A program made the position numbers and the translations under genes. Below are positions 43,165 to 51,097 of a DNA stretch of 64,000 nt, piece after piece. This DNA is from Phaeovulum veldkampii DSM 11550 (lineage in GTDB: Bacteria; Pseudomonadota; Alphaproteobacteria; Rhodobacterales; Rhodobacteraceae). The notes under the pieces are model-generated. The model was not told where the DNA came from and ran no database searches. It saw only the letters and a list, made by a program, of their open reading frames with translations. The stretch is taken from positions 1 through 64,000 of the forward strand of contig NZ_PZKF01000004.1 in the NCBI RefSeq assembly GCF_003034995.1, written 5' to 3'. Every line of letters starts with the position of its first letter. The first letter of the stretch is position 1.

Positions 43165-43239
43165 GGGCGGTTAGCTCAGCGGTAGAGCACTACGTTGACA
43201 TCGTAGTGGCCACTGGTTCGATCCCAGTACCGCCCACCA
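43165..43239 (+). tRNA. tRNA-Val (GAC)
   Basis: A full cloverleaf: acceptor GGGCGGT with ACCGCCC, D arm with GCTC...GAGC, anticodon stem CTACG/CGTAG with loop TTGACAT (anticodon GAC, valine), and T arm containing GGTTCGATCCC. The CCA end is encoded (43237-43239). A hairpin that looks like a terminator follows within ten bases. Confidence 0.95.
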
Positions 43240-43247
43240 TTTTCACC

Positions 43248-43280
43248 GCCCCCGTGGCCAAGCGGGGGCATCGTTGTTTT
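43248..43280 (+). terminator. Terminator after tRNA-Val
   Basis: GCCCCCG / CGGGGGC perfect seven-base stem (43248-43254 with 43263-43269), eight-base loop, then ATCGTTGTTTT. It lies between the tRNA and rpmJ. Confidence 0.65.
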
Positions 43281-43315
43281 GAAGGCGCACGCGCGCCGCG
43301 AATGGGAGAAGGCCG

Positions 43316-43441
43316 ATGAAGGTCCGTAACTCGCTCCGCTCGCTCAAGCAGCGTCATCGCGATTGCCAGGTCGTGCGCCGCAAGGGCCGCGTCTATGTGA
43401 TCAACAAGACGCAAAAGCGTTTCAAGGCCCGTCAGGGCTGA
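43316..43441 (+). CDS. rpmJ: 50S ribosomal protein L36
   Basis: A 41-residue basic protein: [19 protein letters not shown] followed by [21 protein letters not shown], clearly L36. It is the longer form with only one cysteine, so it lacks the zinc-binding Cys set of the classical 37-38 residue form; this zinc-free type is usual in alphaproteobacteria. Preceded by a GGGAGAAGG ribosome site and followed by a strong terminator. Confidence 0.95.
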   Translation: MKVRNSLRSLKQRHRDCQVVRRKGRVYVINKTQKRFKARQG

Positions 43442-43464
43442 GGCGCCAGAGCCGCACAGAATAG

Positions 43465-43494
43465 GGCCGCCACGGGAAACCGGGCGGCCTTTTT
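43465..43494 (+). terminator. Rho-independent terminator of rpmJ
   Basis: GGCCGCC / GGCGGCC perfect seven-base stem (43465-43471 with 43483-43489), 11-base loop, then TTTTT. It starts 24 bases after the rpmJ stop. Confidence 0.8.
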
Positions 43495-43610
43495 CGTTGC
43501 GATCCGCCGTCCTCGTTCTTGAACAGATCGCACAAGCCTCTGGCCCTTGCCCGCGCGATCTGATTCGATACCCCTCGCCGCCCGGCGGGCGGCGCAGCGG
43601 CAGGACAGAC

Positions 43611-44660
43611 ATGACACATCTTTGGGTAAGGGCCGAACAGCGGCCGAACGAGGAACGCGTCGGGCTGACACCCGAAGGCGCGGCGGCGCTGATCGCGGCG
43701 GGGCTGCGGGTCACCGTCGAGGAAAGCTCCGTGCGCGAGATCGCGATTGCGGGCTACCGCGACGCCGGCTGCACGATCGCCCCCGAAAACACTTGGCCCG
43801 AGGCGCCGCGCGACGCCATCATCTTTGGCCTCAAGGAACTGCCCGAAGACGGCACGGCCTTGCCGCACCGCCACATCATGTTCGGCCATGCCTTCAAGGG
43901 CCAGCCCGCGGGTCAGGTGCTGTTGCGCCGGTTCCGGGCGGGGGGCGGCACGCTCTATGATCTGGAATATCTGGTGGACGAGGCCGGGCGCCGGGTTGCG
44001 GCCTTTGGCTATTGGGCGGGCTATGCGGGTGCGGCGGTGGCGCTGAAATGCTGGGCCGCACAGGCGCGGGGCGGCCTTGCCGGGCCGGTGGCCAAATACC
44101 CCGGCAGGGCTGCGCTGCTGGCCGATCTGGCCGCCGATCTGGGGCAGGGGGCGCGCCCGCGGGCCATCGTGATCGGGGCGCTGGGCCGGGTCGGCACTGG
44201 CGCGGTCGATCTGTGCGCCGCGATGGGCGTGCCCGTAACCCGCTGGGACATGGCCGAAACCGCTCATGGTGGCCCCTTCCCCGAGGTGCTGGCGCATGAC
44301 ATCTTTCTGAACTGCATCCTCGCGCGCCCCGGCTGCCCGGTGTTCGTGCCCGCCTCGGCCCGTGTTGCCCCGCGCGCGCTGCGCGTGATCGGCGACATCG
44401 CCTGTGATCCGACCTCGGATTTTTCCCCGATCAAGGTCTATGACCGCGCGACCGACTGGGCCGCCCCCGCGCTGCGGGTGGCCGAGGCGCCGCCGCTGGA
44501 TGTGACCGCGATCGACAACCTGCCCTCGCTTCTGCCGCGCGAATCAAGCGAGGATTACGCCGCCCAGCTTTTGCCCGCGCTGCTGGCGCTGGGCGATCCG
44601 GGGGCCGGCGTCTGGGGCCGCGCGAAGGCCGAGTTTGACCGCCACATGGCACAACTTTGA
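43611..44660 (+). CDS. Saccharopine dehydrogenase, lysine-forming type (lysine-ketoglutarate reductase-like)
   Basis: A 349-residue protein related to fungal Lys1 and to alanine dehydrogenase: HLWVRAEQRPNEERVGLTPEGAAALIAAG at the start (in pieces), the FGLKELPEDGTALPHRHIMFGHAFKGQ substrate region, and the dinucleotide-binding AIVIGALGRVGTGAVDLCAAMG. It interconverts lysine plus 2-oxoglutarate and saccharopine. The next gene encodes the second saccharopine enzyme, ten bases away, so the pair likely forms one pathway, probably lysine breakdown. The ATG at 43611 gives the family start. Confidence 0.88.
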   Translation: MTHLWVRAEQRPNEERVGLTPEGAAALIAAGLRVTVEESSVREIAIAGYRDAGCTIAPENTWPEAPRDAIIFGLKELPEDGTALPHRHIMFGHAFKGQPAGQVLLRRFRAGGGTLYDLEYLVDEAGRRVAAFGYWAGYAGAAVALKCWAAQARGGLAGPVAKYPGRAALLADLAADLGQGARPRAIVIGALGRVGTGAVDLCAAMGVPVTRWDMAETAHGGPFPEVLAHDIFLNCILARPGCPVFVPASARVAPRALRVIGDIACDPTSDFSPIKVYDRATDWAAPALRVAEAPPLDVTAIDNLPSLLPRESSEDYAAQLLPALLALGDPGAGVWGRAKAEFDRHMAQL

Positions 44661-44670
44661 CGGAGCACAC

Positions 44671-45813
44671 ATGACGATTCACTGGTGCGGAACGGGTCTG
44701 TCGTCGGTGCCGGGGCTGCGCCGCCTGATTTCGGCGGGCCTGCCGGTCACGGTCTGGAACCGGACGGTCGAAAAGGCGCAGGCGGCGGTCGGCGACATCG
44801 CCACCGACATCCGCCCCTATGCGCCCGAGGCTTTGGCGCCGGCGCTGGCGCCGGGCGATGTGGTGGTGTCGATGCTGCCCGCCGATCAGCATGTCGCGCT
44901 TGCGCGGATGTGCATCGACCATGCCGCGCATTTCGTCTCGTCATCTTATATCGCGCCTGAAATGGCGGCGCTTGACCCAGATGCGCGCATGGCCGGGGTG
45001 GCGCTGGTCAACGAGGTGGGGCTTGATCCCGGCATCGACCATCTGATGGCGCATGATCTGGTCGAGGATTATCGTCGCAGCCCGGCCTGTCAGCCGGGCA
45101 ACGTGCTTTCGTTCACCTCTTACTGCGGTGGGGTGCCCAAGGTTTCCAACGCCTTCCGCTACAAATTCTCGTGGTCGCCTCTGGGCGTGCTCAAGGCGCT
45201 GAGGTCGCCCTCGTGCTCGATCCGGCATTTTTCGGAACTGCGGGTGGCCCGGCCGTGGGATGCGATCACCCGCTATGATGCGCCGCTGCCGGTGCCCGAA
45301 AGCTTCGAGGTCTACCCCAACCGCGATTCGCTGCCTTTCGTGCAGCAATACCGCTTTGACCCGACCTGGCGGCTCAAGGATTTCGTGCGCGGCACGATCC
45401 GGCTGAATGGCTGGGCCGAGGCCTGGGCGCCGGTTTTTGCCGAGATCGAGCGGCTGGACGGCCCCGCAGGCGAGGCGCGGTTGCGCGAGATGGCAGATCA
45501 GTTCTGGCGCGACAATGCCTATGCCGAGGGCGAGCCTGACCGGGTAGTGCTGTTTGTGTCGCTGAAGGCCGAGGCCGAGGGCGTCACGGTCTGGCACAAG
45601 ACCTGGGCGCTGGATGCCTGGGGCGATGCGCGCGGCTCGGCGATGGGGCGGCTGGTGTCGGTGCCGGTGTCGCTGGCGGTGCAGGCGGTCCTGATGCGCG
45701 AAATTCCGGCGGGCGTTCACGCCGCGCCGCATGATGCGCGGCTGCTGGCGCGCTGGCTGGAGAAGGTGGCAGGCCAGGCGCAATACATGGCCAAGGCCGA
45801 TCACTGCGCCTGA
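44671..45813 (+). CDS. Saccharopine dehydrogenase family protein (glutamate-forming/reductase-like)
   Basis: A 380-residue protein of the Lys9-like family: IHWCGTGLSSVPGLRRLISAGLPVTVWNRT nucleotide-binding N-terminus (in pieces), LVNEVGLDPGIDHLMAHDLVED and FTSYCGGVPKVSNAFRYKFSWSPLGVL, which is the saccharopine-binding signature. It should split or form saccharopine with glutamate and aminoadipate semialdehyde. The ATG at 44671 is preferred to one 36 bases upstream inside the previous gene, because it follows CGGAG and gives the usual start. Confidence 0.87.
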   Translation: MTIHWCGTGLSSVPGLRRLISAGLPVTVWNRTVEKAQAAVGDIATDIRPYAPEALAPALAPGDVVVSMLPADQHVALARMCIDHAAHFVSSSYIAPEMAALDPDARMAGVALVNEVGLDPGIDHLMAHDLVEDYRRSPACQPGNVLSFTSYCGGVPKVSNAFRYKFSWSPLGVLKALRSPSCSIRHFSELRVARPWDAITRYDAPLPVPESFEVYPNRDSLPFVQQYRFDPTWRLKDFVRGTIRLNGWAEAWAPVFAEIERLDGPAGEARLREMADQFWRDNAYAEGEPDRVVLFVSLKAEAEGVTVWHKTWALDAWGDARGSAMGRLVSVPVSLAVQAVLMREIPAGVHAAPHDARLLARWLEKVAGQAQYMAKADHCA

Positions 45814-45845
45814 TCCGGGGCCTGATCCGGGGGCCCGCGCCCGGC

Positions 45846-46223
45846 TCAGGTCAGCCGCAGCACCTCGTCTTCCGCCTCTTCGACCGAAATTCCCAGCGCA
45901 TCCAGCCCGTCTTCCAGATAGTCGGCCAGCATCGGCATCCCCGACAGGTAATCTTCGGTGGGGGCCGAGGCTTCGGCGCGGGCGGTTTCCAGCGCCTCGT
46001 CCAACTCATCCGGGCCAAAGGTTTCGCGGCCCACCCACATCACCGCCACAAGGCTGGCCTGTTCGTCTTCGTTCAGCCCGGCGATGAAGGCGCGCAATTC
46101 GCCAGCCACCGAATTGCCGCGCGCATCGCTGCCGCCGCCGGTGCCAAAGGCGTCAAGGTCGGCCTCGGCCTCGCGGGCCAGCACGATGATATGGGCGATC
46201 TTGGCGGGGCTGATCTGAAGCAT
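45846..46223 (-). CDS. DUF3775 family protein
   Basis: A 125-residue acidic protein: LQISPAKIAHIIVLAREAEADLDAF, then RAFIAGLNEDEQASLVAVMWVGRETF and LADYLEDGLDALGISVEEAE. This is the DUF3775 pattern; the function is unknown. It is one of the proteins that recur in alphaproteobacterial genomes as single genes. It converges on the saccharopine pair and lies upstream of nothing obvious; 53 bases separate it from the end of the SDR gene operon. Confidence 0.85.
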   Translation of the reverse strand: MLQISPAKIAHIIVLAREAEADLDAFGTGGGSDARGNSVAGELRAFIAGLNEDEQASLVAVMWVGRETFGPDELDEALETARAEASAPTEDYLSGMPMLADYLEDGLDALGISVEEAEDEVLRLT

Positions 46224-46276
46224 GTGGTCCTCCGGTTCCGGGCCAGTGTCGGCGCAACGGCACGCCCGTGCAAGGC

Positions 46277-47005
46277 CTAGCGGAACAGCCGGTAATACAT
46301 CCAGTCGGGCAGGAACTGGCCCAGCCGGAACATCGCCGCAAAAACGCGGGGGAAGTTGGCGGCAAAGCTGATGCGGTTCATCTGCGCAAACATGTGCCGC
46401 GCTGCCTCGTCGGGTTCCATCAGGAAGGGCATCTGAAAATCGTTCATGTCAGTCAGCCGGGTGCGGATGAAACCGGGGTTGGCCAGTTGCACCAGAACCC
46501 CGCTGCGCCCCAGATCTGCCCGCATCGATTCGGCCAGCGCCATGACACCTGCCTTTGACGCGCCATAGCCGATCGCGCCGGGCAGGCCGCGAAACCCGGC
46601 CAATGATCCGGTCAGCACCACATGGCCCCGGCCCCGCGCCACCATGCCGGGCACCACCTGCCCCAGAACGCGCGCGGCGCCGGTCAGGTTGATGTCGATC
46701 ATCTGTTCGACCTTGTCCGCGTCCCAGTCCTGCGCGCGCATCGGCCAGTAAACCCCGGCCAGCCAGACCACGCCGTCGATTTCGCCCACCTCGGCGGCGG
46801 CGGCGCGCACGCTGTCGGTGCTGGCTACATCCACCGCGACCGCGCGCGCAGGCCCCGGCAGTTCGGCCACCAGCGCCGCCAGCCGGTCGGCGTTGCGGGC
46901 CGACACGATCACCTCGGCCCCGGCGCGGCTGATCTGATGCGCCAGCGCGCGCCCCAGCCCCTCGCTGGCGCCCACCAGCCAATAGCGTTTGCCCTGCCAG
47001 TTCAT
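46277..47005 (-). CDS. Short-chain dehydrogenase/reductase in the RpoE-linked operon
   Basis: A 242-residue classical SDR with the nucleotide motif WLVGASEGLGRALAHQI and catalytic YGASKAGVMAL (Tyr-x-x-x-Lys). It is the last gene of a five-gene minus-strand operon (amine oxidase-DUF1365-MFS-DUF3833-SDR) that faces rpoE-chrR. In R. sphaeroides I recall the same gene set next to rpoE and controlled by it. The substrate is unknown; a lipid aldehyde or ketone is a guess. Overlaps the DUF3833 gene by four bases. Confidence 0.88.
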   Translation of the reverse strand: MNWQGKRYWLVGASEGLGRALAHQISRAGAEVIVSARNADRLAALVAELPGPARAVAVDVASTDSVRAAAAEVGEIDGVVWLAGVYWPMRAQDWDADKVEQMIDINLTGAARVLGQVVPGMVARGRGHVVLTGSLAGFRGLPGAIGYGASKAGVMALAESMRADLGRSGVLVQLANPGFIRTRLTDMNDFQMPFLMEPDEAARHMFAQMNRISFAANFPRVFAAMFRLGQFLPDWMYYRLFR

Positions 47006-47562
47006 GCCGGCACCCGGCGCATTGTCGCCACCAGTTCGGCCACCTTGATGCCGAATTTGCGGAACTGGCTGCGGTTCACGATGGTGCCGTTGGGGGCCAG
47101 ATACATCCAGTCGGTCACGTCCAGCTCATGCCCGCCCGCCTCGGGCGTCAGACGGATGCGGTAGCTCAGGCTCACCGCGCTGCCCTGCTGGCGGCCGCGG
47201 CCCATGCCCACCAGATCGGGCGCCTCGGCCCGGATCGCGCCATCGTCCGAAACCGTGAAGGTCCATTCCCGCGCCTGGGTGGAGCCGCTGTCATAGACGA
47301 AATTTTCGGTCATCCGGCCGGTGTTGCCCTGCCATTCCGCCCGCATGTCGGCCACAAAGCGCGAGGCGACGCGGCCGGTGGGGCCGTAGATGATGCCCTC
47401 GCACAGGATCGGGCCGTTCAGTTCGGCCCGGATGTCAAAGGCCGGAGTGGCAGCGGCGTAATCTTCGGGGCGCTGGGCGGCAAAGCTCCAGCGGGCCTTG
47501 ATCAGCCAGAGGGTGGCAAGGGTCAGGGCAACGCCCAGAAGGATGGCAAAGATGGGGTCCAT
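47002..47562 (-). CDS. DUF3833 family protein
   Basis: A 186-residue protein with an N-terminal membrane anchor (PIFAILLGVALTLATLWLI) and a beta-rich domain: RAELNGPILCEGIIYGPTGRV, FVYDSGSTQAREWTF and LDVTDWMYLAPNGTIVNRSQFRKFG. This is DUF3833, which looks lipocalin-like and often sits beside DUF1365 genes. Function unknown; lipid or pigment binding at the membrane is a reasonable guess. Overlaps the SDR gene, three bases after the MFS gene. Confidence 0.85.
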   Translation of the reverse strand: MDPIFAILLGVALTLATLWLIKARWSFAAQRPEDYAAATPAFDIRAELNGPILCEGIIYGPTGRVASRFVADMRAEWQGNTGRMTENFVYDSGSTQAREWTFTVSDDGAIRAEAPDLVGMGRGRQQGSAVSLSYRIRLTPEAGGHELDVTDWMYLAPNGTIVNRSQFRKFGIKVAELVATMRRVPA

Positions 47563-47565
47563 CGG

Positions 47566-48825
47566 TTACTCCCGCGGAAGAGGGGCCGCCAGCAACAGCG
47601 CGGCAGCCAGGGTTTTCAGGATCAGCGGGGCGCCTGCATACAGCAGCCCCAACAAGGTCAGCGCCACCGCAGGCTGGGTCGCCGCGCCGGGGGTAAAGCC
47701 CGCGCGTTCCAGCAGCGGCAACAGCGCCACCGCGGCAAGCGCCAGCGTCGCCTTGGAGGCAAAGGCCCAAAGGCCAAAGCCCTCGGCGCCACCGGGCGCG
47801 ATTGTGGCCAGGCGCCGCGCGAATATCGCGGGCAGAATGACCATGTCGGCCCCCAGCGCCGCGCCGGTGGCAAGGCAGATCGCGGCAAAGGCTGCGGTGT
47901 CGCCGGGGCCAAGCGTCAGCGCCCAGGCAAAGGCCGCAATCGACAGCACCATGCCCGCCAGCAGCGCGCGGCGTTCGCCGATCCGCGCGGCGATGCGCGC
48001 CCAGATCGGCGCAGCCCCGGCGGCGGCCAGAAAGAACAGGATCAGCAGCGGGCCTTCCCAGCCCGGCGCTGCCAGCCGACTTTCGACAAAGAACAGAAAC
48101 AGGGTCGAGCTGACGGCCAGTGGGGCCGAGTTCACTACCGCCAGCGTCAGCAGCCAGCGCGCCGGGGCATCCGCCAGCACCGCCCGCAGCCCCGGCCCGC
48201 GCACCGGCGCTGCGCGCCATTGCGCGCCCATCGCCAGAACGGCGACCAGCCCCAGCACGGCAAAGCCCAGCGCAAAGCCCGCATAGGGCGATGCGGTCAG
48301 CGGTGCCAGAACCGTGGGCGCCAGCGCGGCCAGACACAGTCCCAGCAGCGCGCCACCCTCGCGCCAGCCCGCCAGCCGCAGGTGCCCGGTTGGCCCAAGG
48401 CTGCCCGCCCGCGCCACGCCCGCGCCATAAAAGGTGATCGAGAGGAAACTCCACGCGGTGAACAGCGCGGTCAGCATCAGCGCAAACCACCACAGGGGCG
48501 CAATCGGCGGTGTCACGGCAAACAGGCCCAGCATGGCGGCAACCATCATCGTTACCGCCCCCGCCACCGCCAGACTGCGCGCGCGGGCCGACAATCGCGC
48601 CGACAGCCAGCCAAGCGCCGGGTCTTGCACCAGATCGACAAGGCGCAGCGCAAACAGCACCGCCCCGAGCGCGCCCAGCCCGATGCCATAGGTTTCGGCA
48701 TAGACCTTGGGCGCGTGCAGATAGATCGGCAGCCCCGCCGCCGCCAAAAGCGCCGCGAACAGGCCCCAAGGCGCAAGCCCCGTGCTTGGCCCCGTGCTTG
48801 GTAAAATGGCGGCGCTGGTCGTCAC
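47566..48825 (-). CDS. GPH-type major facilitator transporter
   Basis: A 419-residue polytopic membrane protein with 12 predicted helices. The N-terminal loop ALRLVDLVQDPALGWLSAR resembles the D-x-x-x-D-P-x-x-G motif of the GPH (sugar:cation) family. The ligand is unknown; in this operon it could move a lipid-derived or redox-active compound rather than a sugar. Its start overlaps the DUF1365 stop by four bases, so the operon is translationally coupled here. Confidence 0.85.
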   Translation of the reverse strand: MTTSAAILPSTGPSTGLAPWGLFAALLAAAGLPIYLHAPKVYAETYGIGLGALGAVLFALRLVDLVQDPALGWLSARLSARARSLAVAGAVTMMVAAMLGLFAVTPPIAPLWWFALMLTALFTAWSFLSITFYGAGVARAGSLGPTGHLRLAGWREGGALLGLCLAALAPTVLAPLTASPYAGFALGFAVLGLVAVLAMGAQWRAAPVRGPGLRAVLADAPARWLLTLAVVNSAPLAVSSTLFLFFVESRLAAPGWEGPLLILFFLAAAGAAPIWARIAARIGERRALLAGMVLSIAAFAWALTLGPGDTAAFAAICLATGAALGADMVILPAIFARRLATIAPGGAEGFGLWAFASKATLALAAVALLPLLERAGFTPGAATQPAVALTLLGLLYAGAPLILKTLAAALLLAAPLPRE

Positions 48826-49568
48826 CGCGTCACCTCCTGACTGGGAGGGGCGACGCGCGCCTTGTAGGGCGCGCCTTTCAGAAACAGCTTGAACGCCTGC
48901 CAGTGGATCAGCGCAAGCACCCGCCAGCCCCGTGCCACCGCGCCCAGCAGCGCCCGGTCGGTCAACGGCGCGCGATGCCCGGTCAGCGTGGCGTATAGCC
49001 CGTTTTCACCGGCGCGATAGTCGATCCAGACACCGACCTTTTCTTCGGTGATGTCGAAGCGGAAGGTATAGCCCCCTTCGACCCCCTGAAACGGCGAGAC
49101 ATGGAACACCTTGCGCGCCGAAATCGTGTCAGAGCGGGTGATCGGCGCCAGATCGGGCAGGGTGCAAAGGTAATAGTGCCGGTCGCCAAAGGTGTTGTTC
49201 ACCTCGGCCAGTGCCGCGCGCAGATCGCCTGCCGCGTCGCGGGCAAACCAGAACGACACAGGGTTGAAGGCGTGGCCCAAAATCCGCGGTTGGGTCAGCA
49301 GTTCCAGCCGCAAGCCTGGGATGGCAATGCTTTCGGCCGCCAGCGCCTCGCGCACAAAGGCGGCACCACGGCCCTGGCCCACCGGCCCGCCGTGGTCACG
49401 GTCCTGCACCGCCATCAGCCCGCGCCGGTTGCGGCGGAACAGCCGCAGCCCCTCGGGTGGGGTTTCGGGGTCGAATATCACATAATCAACCGCATAGCGG
49501 AACGCATTGTCCACCGCGCCGCGGCGGCCGTGGAAGGTATGGCCGCGGATATGATCGACTCGGCTCAT
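48822..49568 (-). CDS. DUF1365 family protein
   Basis: A 248-residue protein of DUF1365, which goes with a FAD amine oxidase and a cyclopropane-fatty-acid-synthase-like gene in many bacteria. Conserved pieces: HIRGHTFHGRRG, FAVDYVIFDPE-like start, PRILGHAFNPVSFWF, EVNNTFGDRHYYL and KVFHVSPFQGVEGGYTF. The family is often annotated as part of cyclopropane or furan fatty acid metabolism. The ATG at 49566-49568 overlaps the amine oxidase stop by four bases; upstream in-frame codons lie inside that gene. Confidence 0.87.
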   Translation of the reverse strand: MSRVDHIRGHTFHGRRGAVDNAFRYAVDYVIFDPETPPEGLRLFRRNRRGLMAVQDRDHGGPVGQGRGAAFVREALAAESIAIPGLRLELLTQPRILGHAFNPVSFWFARDAAGDLRAALAEVNNTFGDRHYYLCTLPDLAPITRSDTISARKVFHVSPFQGVEGGYTFRFDITEEKVGVWIDYRAGENGLYATLTGHRAPLTDRALLGAVARGWRVLALIHWQAFKLFLKGAPYKARVAPPSQEVTR

Positions 49569-50854
49569 GCGCCCACCCGGTCGCGCGCGGTGATCGCCTG
49601 CGCCACATCGACCGCGCTGGCAAAGCCGTCTTCGTGAAAACCGTTGCGCATCCAGGCGCCGCAGAACCATGTGGCGTTGCGCCCATTCATGCCGCGCACC
49701 ATCGCCTGACCTTCCAGCGCCGCCAGATCATAGACCGGGTGTCGGAAGGTGGCCTGATCGTAGATCAGTTCCTCGCGCAGGCTGCGGCGGGTGTTCAGCG
49801 TGACCAGCAGCAGATCCTCCTGCGGGATCGGTTGCAACGAGTTCATCCAGTAGGTCAGGTCGATCCGGTCGGGGCGGGGGCCTGCCTCTTCGGTATAGAC
49901 CCAGCTTGCCCAGGCGGCCTTGCGCCGCGGCATCACGCTGGCGTCGGCATGAAGCACCATTTCGTTGGGCTGATAGCGGATGCGCGACAGCGCGGCGGTT
50001 TCCTCGGGCGTGGGGTCCGACAACAGTGCCAGCGCATCGTCGGAATGGGTGGCAAGGATCACCTCGTCAAACCGTTCCCAGCCGCCGCCCGTCAGCCGCA
50101 CCTCGGCGCCCTGCGCATCGCGGCGAATGCCCGCCACCGACGCGCCCAGCCGGATATCGACGTTGCGCGTGCGCAGGCTCGCCTCCAGCCGCCGGACATA
50201 TTCAACCGATCCGCCCCGCACGGTATACCACTGATGGTGCCCGTTCGTGGTCAGCAGCGCGTGGTTTTCGAAAAACCGCATCATCGCCAGCGCCGGAAAA
50301 TCCAGAATGCCCTGTGTCGGCGTGGACCAGATCGCGCCCGACAGCGGCAGGATGTAATAATCGCGGAACCACGCGCCGGTGCCCAGTTTCGCCAGAAGCT
50401 GACCGATGGTCATGCCCGGCTCAGATGCGGCCGCCAGCCCCTCGCGGTTGAATTTCAGAATGTCGCGGATCATGCCCCACATGCGGGGGTCCAGCGCGCG
50501 CCGCTTTTGCGCGAAAACCGAGGTGAGGTTCTTGAACCCGTATTCCAGTTGGCCGCCGTTGATCGAGGCGCCAAAGCTCATGTCGCTTTCGGTGACGGGC
50601 ACGTCCAGGTCATCGAACAGGCGGCACAGGTTGGGGTAGTTCACCTTGTTGAACACGATAAAGCCGGTATCCACCGGCTGATCGCCACGCTTGCCGGCCA
50701 GGATGGTGCGGGCATGGCCGCCCAGCCGCGACTCGGCTTCGATCAGCGTCACGGCATTGTCGCGCGCCAGCAGATGGGCTGCGGCCATGCCGGAAATACC
50801 GGCGCCGATCACGGCGATGCGGCGGGGGGGGGAATGCGGTTTGTCAAATGCCAT
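49565..50854 (-). CDS. NAD(P)/FAD amine-oxidase-like protein (COG2907 type)
   Basis: A 429-residue flavoprotein beginning IAVIGAGISGMAAAHLLARDNAVTLIEAESRLGGHARTI, the FAD-binding motif (given in pieces), and containing WFCGAWMRNGFHEDG near the C-terminus. This family is adjacent to DUF1365 and CFA-synthase genes and acts on unsaturated or modified fatty acyl chains; the R. sphaeroides relative has been tied to furan fatty acid formation (UfaD), as I recall. It is the first gene of the operon behind a divergent RpoE-type promoter at 50884-50913. Confidence 0.86.
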   Translation of the reverse strand: MAFDKPHSPPRRIAVIGAGISGMAAAHLLARDNAVTLIEAESRLGGHARTILAGKRGDQPVDTGFIVFNKVNYPNLCRLFDDLDVPVTESDMSFGASINGGQLEYGFKNLTSVFAQKRRALDPRMWGMIRDILKFNREGLAAASEPGMTIGQLLAKLGTGAWFRDYYILPLSGAIWSTPTQGILDFPALAMMRFFENHALLTTNGHHQWYTVRGGSVEYVRRLEASLRTRNVDIRLGASVAGIRRDAQGAEVRLTGGGWERFDEVILATHSDDALALLSDPTPEETAALSRIRYQPNEMVLHADASVMPRRKAAWASWVYTEEAGPRPDRIDLTYWMNSLQPIPQEDLLLVTLNTRRSLREELIYDQATFRHPVYDLAALEGQAMVRGMNGRNATWFCGAWMRNGFHEDGFASAVDVAQAITARDRVGA

Positions 50855-50883
50855 TGGGTCGGGTTCCTCGGGATTGGTTTACA

Positions 50884-50913
50884 GGGCTACGCGGGGCGGG
50901 GCAGGGCGGATCA
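50884..50913 (-). promoter_or_regulatory. Candidate RpoE promoter of the amine-oxidase/DUF1365 operon
   Basis: On the minus strand, TGATCC (50908-50913) is separated by 18 bases from TAGCCC (50884-50889). The -35 and spacing equal those of the rpoE promoter on the other strand; the -10 is weaker. The RpoE consensus known from R. sphaeroides is TGATC-N18-TAA-like. It lies 30 bases upstream of the operon's first ATG. Confidence 0.55.
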
Positions 50914-50937
50914 CTCAGCACAAGATGCAGGGCGCAG

Positions 50938-50967
50938 TGATCCGATCGGTCGCGCCCCGCGTAGTAA
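50938..50967 (+). promoter_or_regulatory. Candidate autoregulated RpoE promoter of rpoE-chrR
   Basis: TGATCC (50938-50943), 18-base spacer, TAGTAA (50962-50967). This matches the R. sphaeroides RpoE-dependent rpoE promoter layout (TGATC, N18, TAA-like -10). Transcription would start near 50974, which rules out the in-frame ATG at 50972 as a start codon for rpoE and favours the GTG at 51098, leaving a leader of about 120 bases. Confidence 0.65.
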
Positions 50968-51097
50968 CGACATGTTGAGCCTGAACTTGCCCCTTCACAT
51001 TGCAGATGCACCCGCCTCGGCGGAGCCTTATGCTGCGCCTCGACGAGCTGCCATTTGGGCGCCCGTCGTGGTGGCGGGCAAAGAGGCAAGAGACAGC

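Noticed and set aside
49457-51097. A long plus-strand frame that runs into rpoE
   Set aside because: It is open only because it lies antisense to the amine oxidase and DUF1365 genes. The rpoE promoter and the alignment of the N-terminus place the start at 51098.
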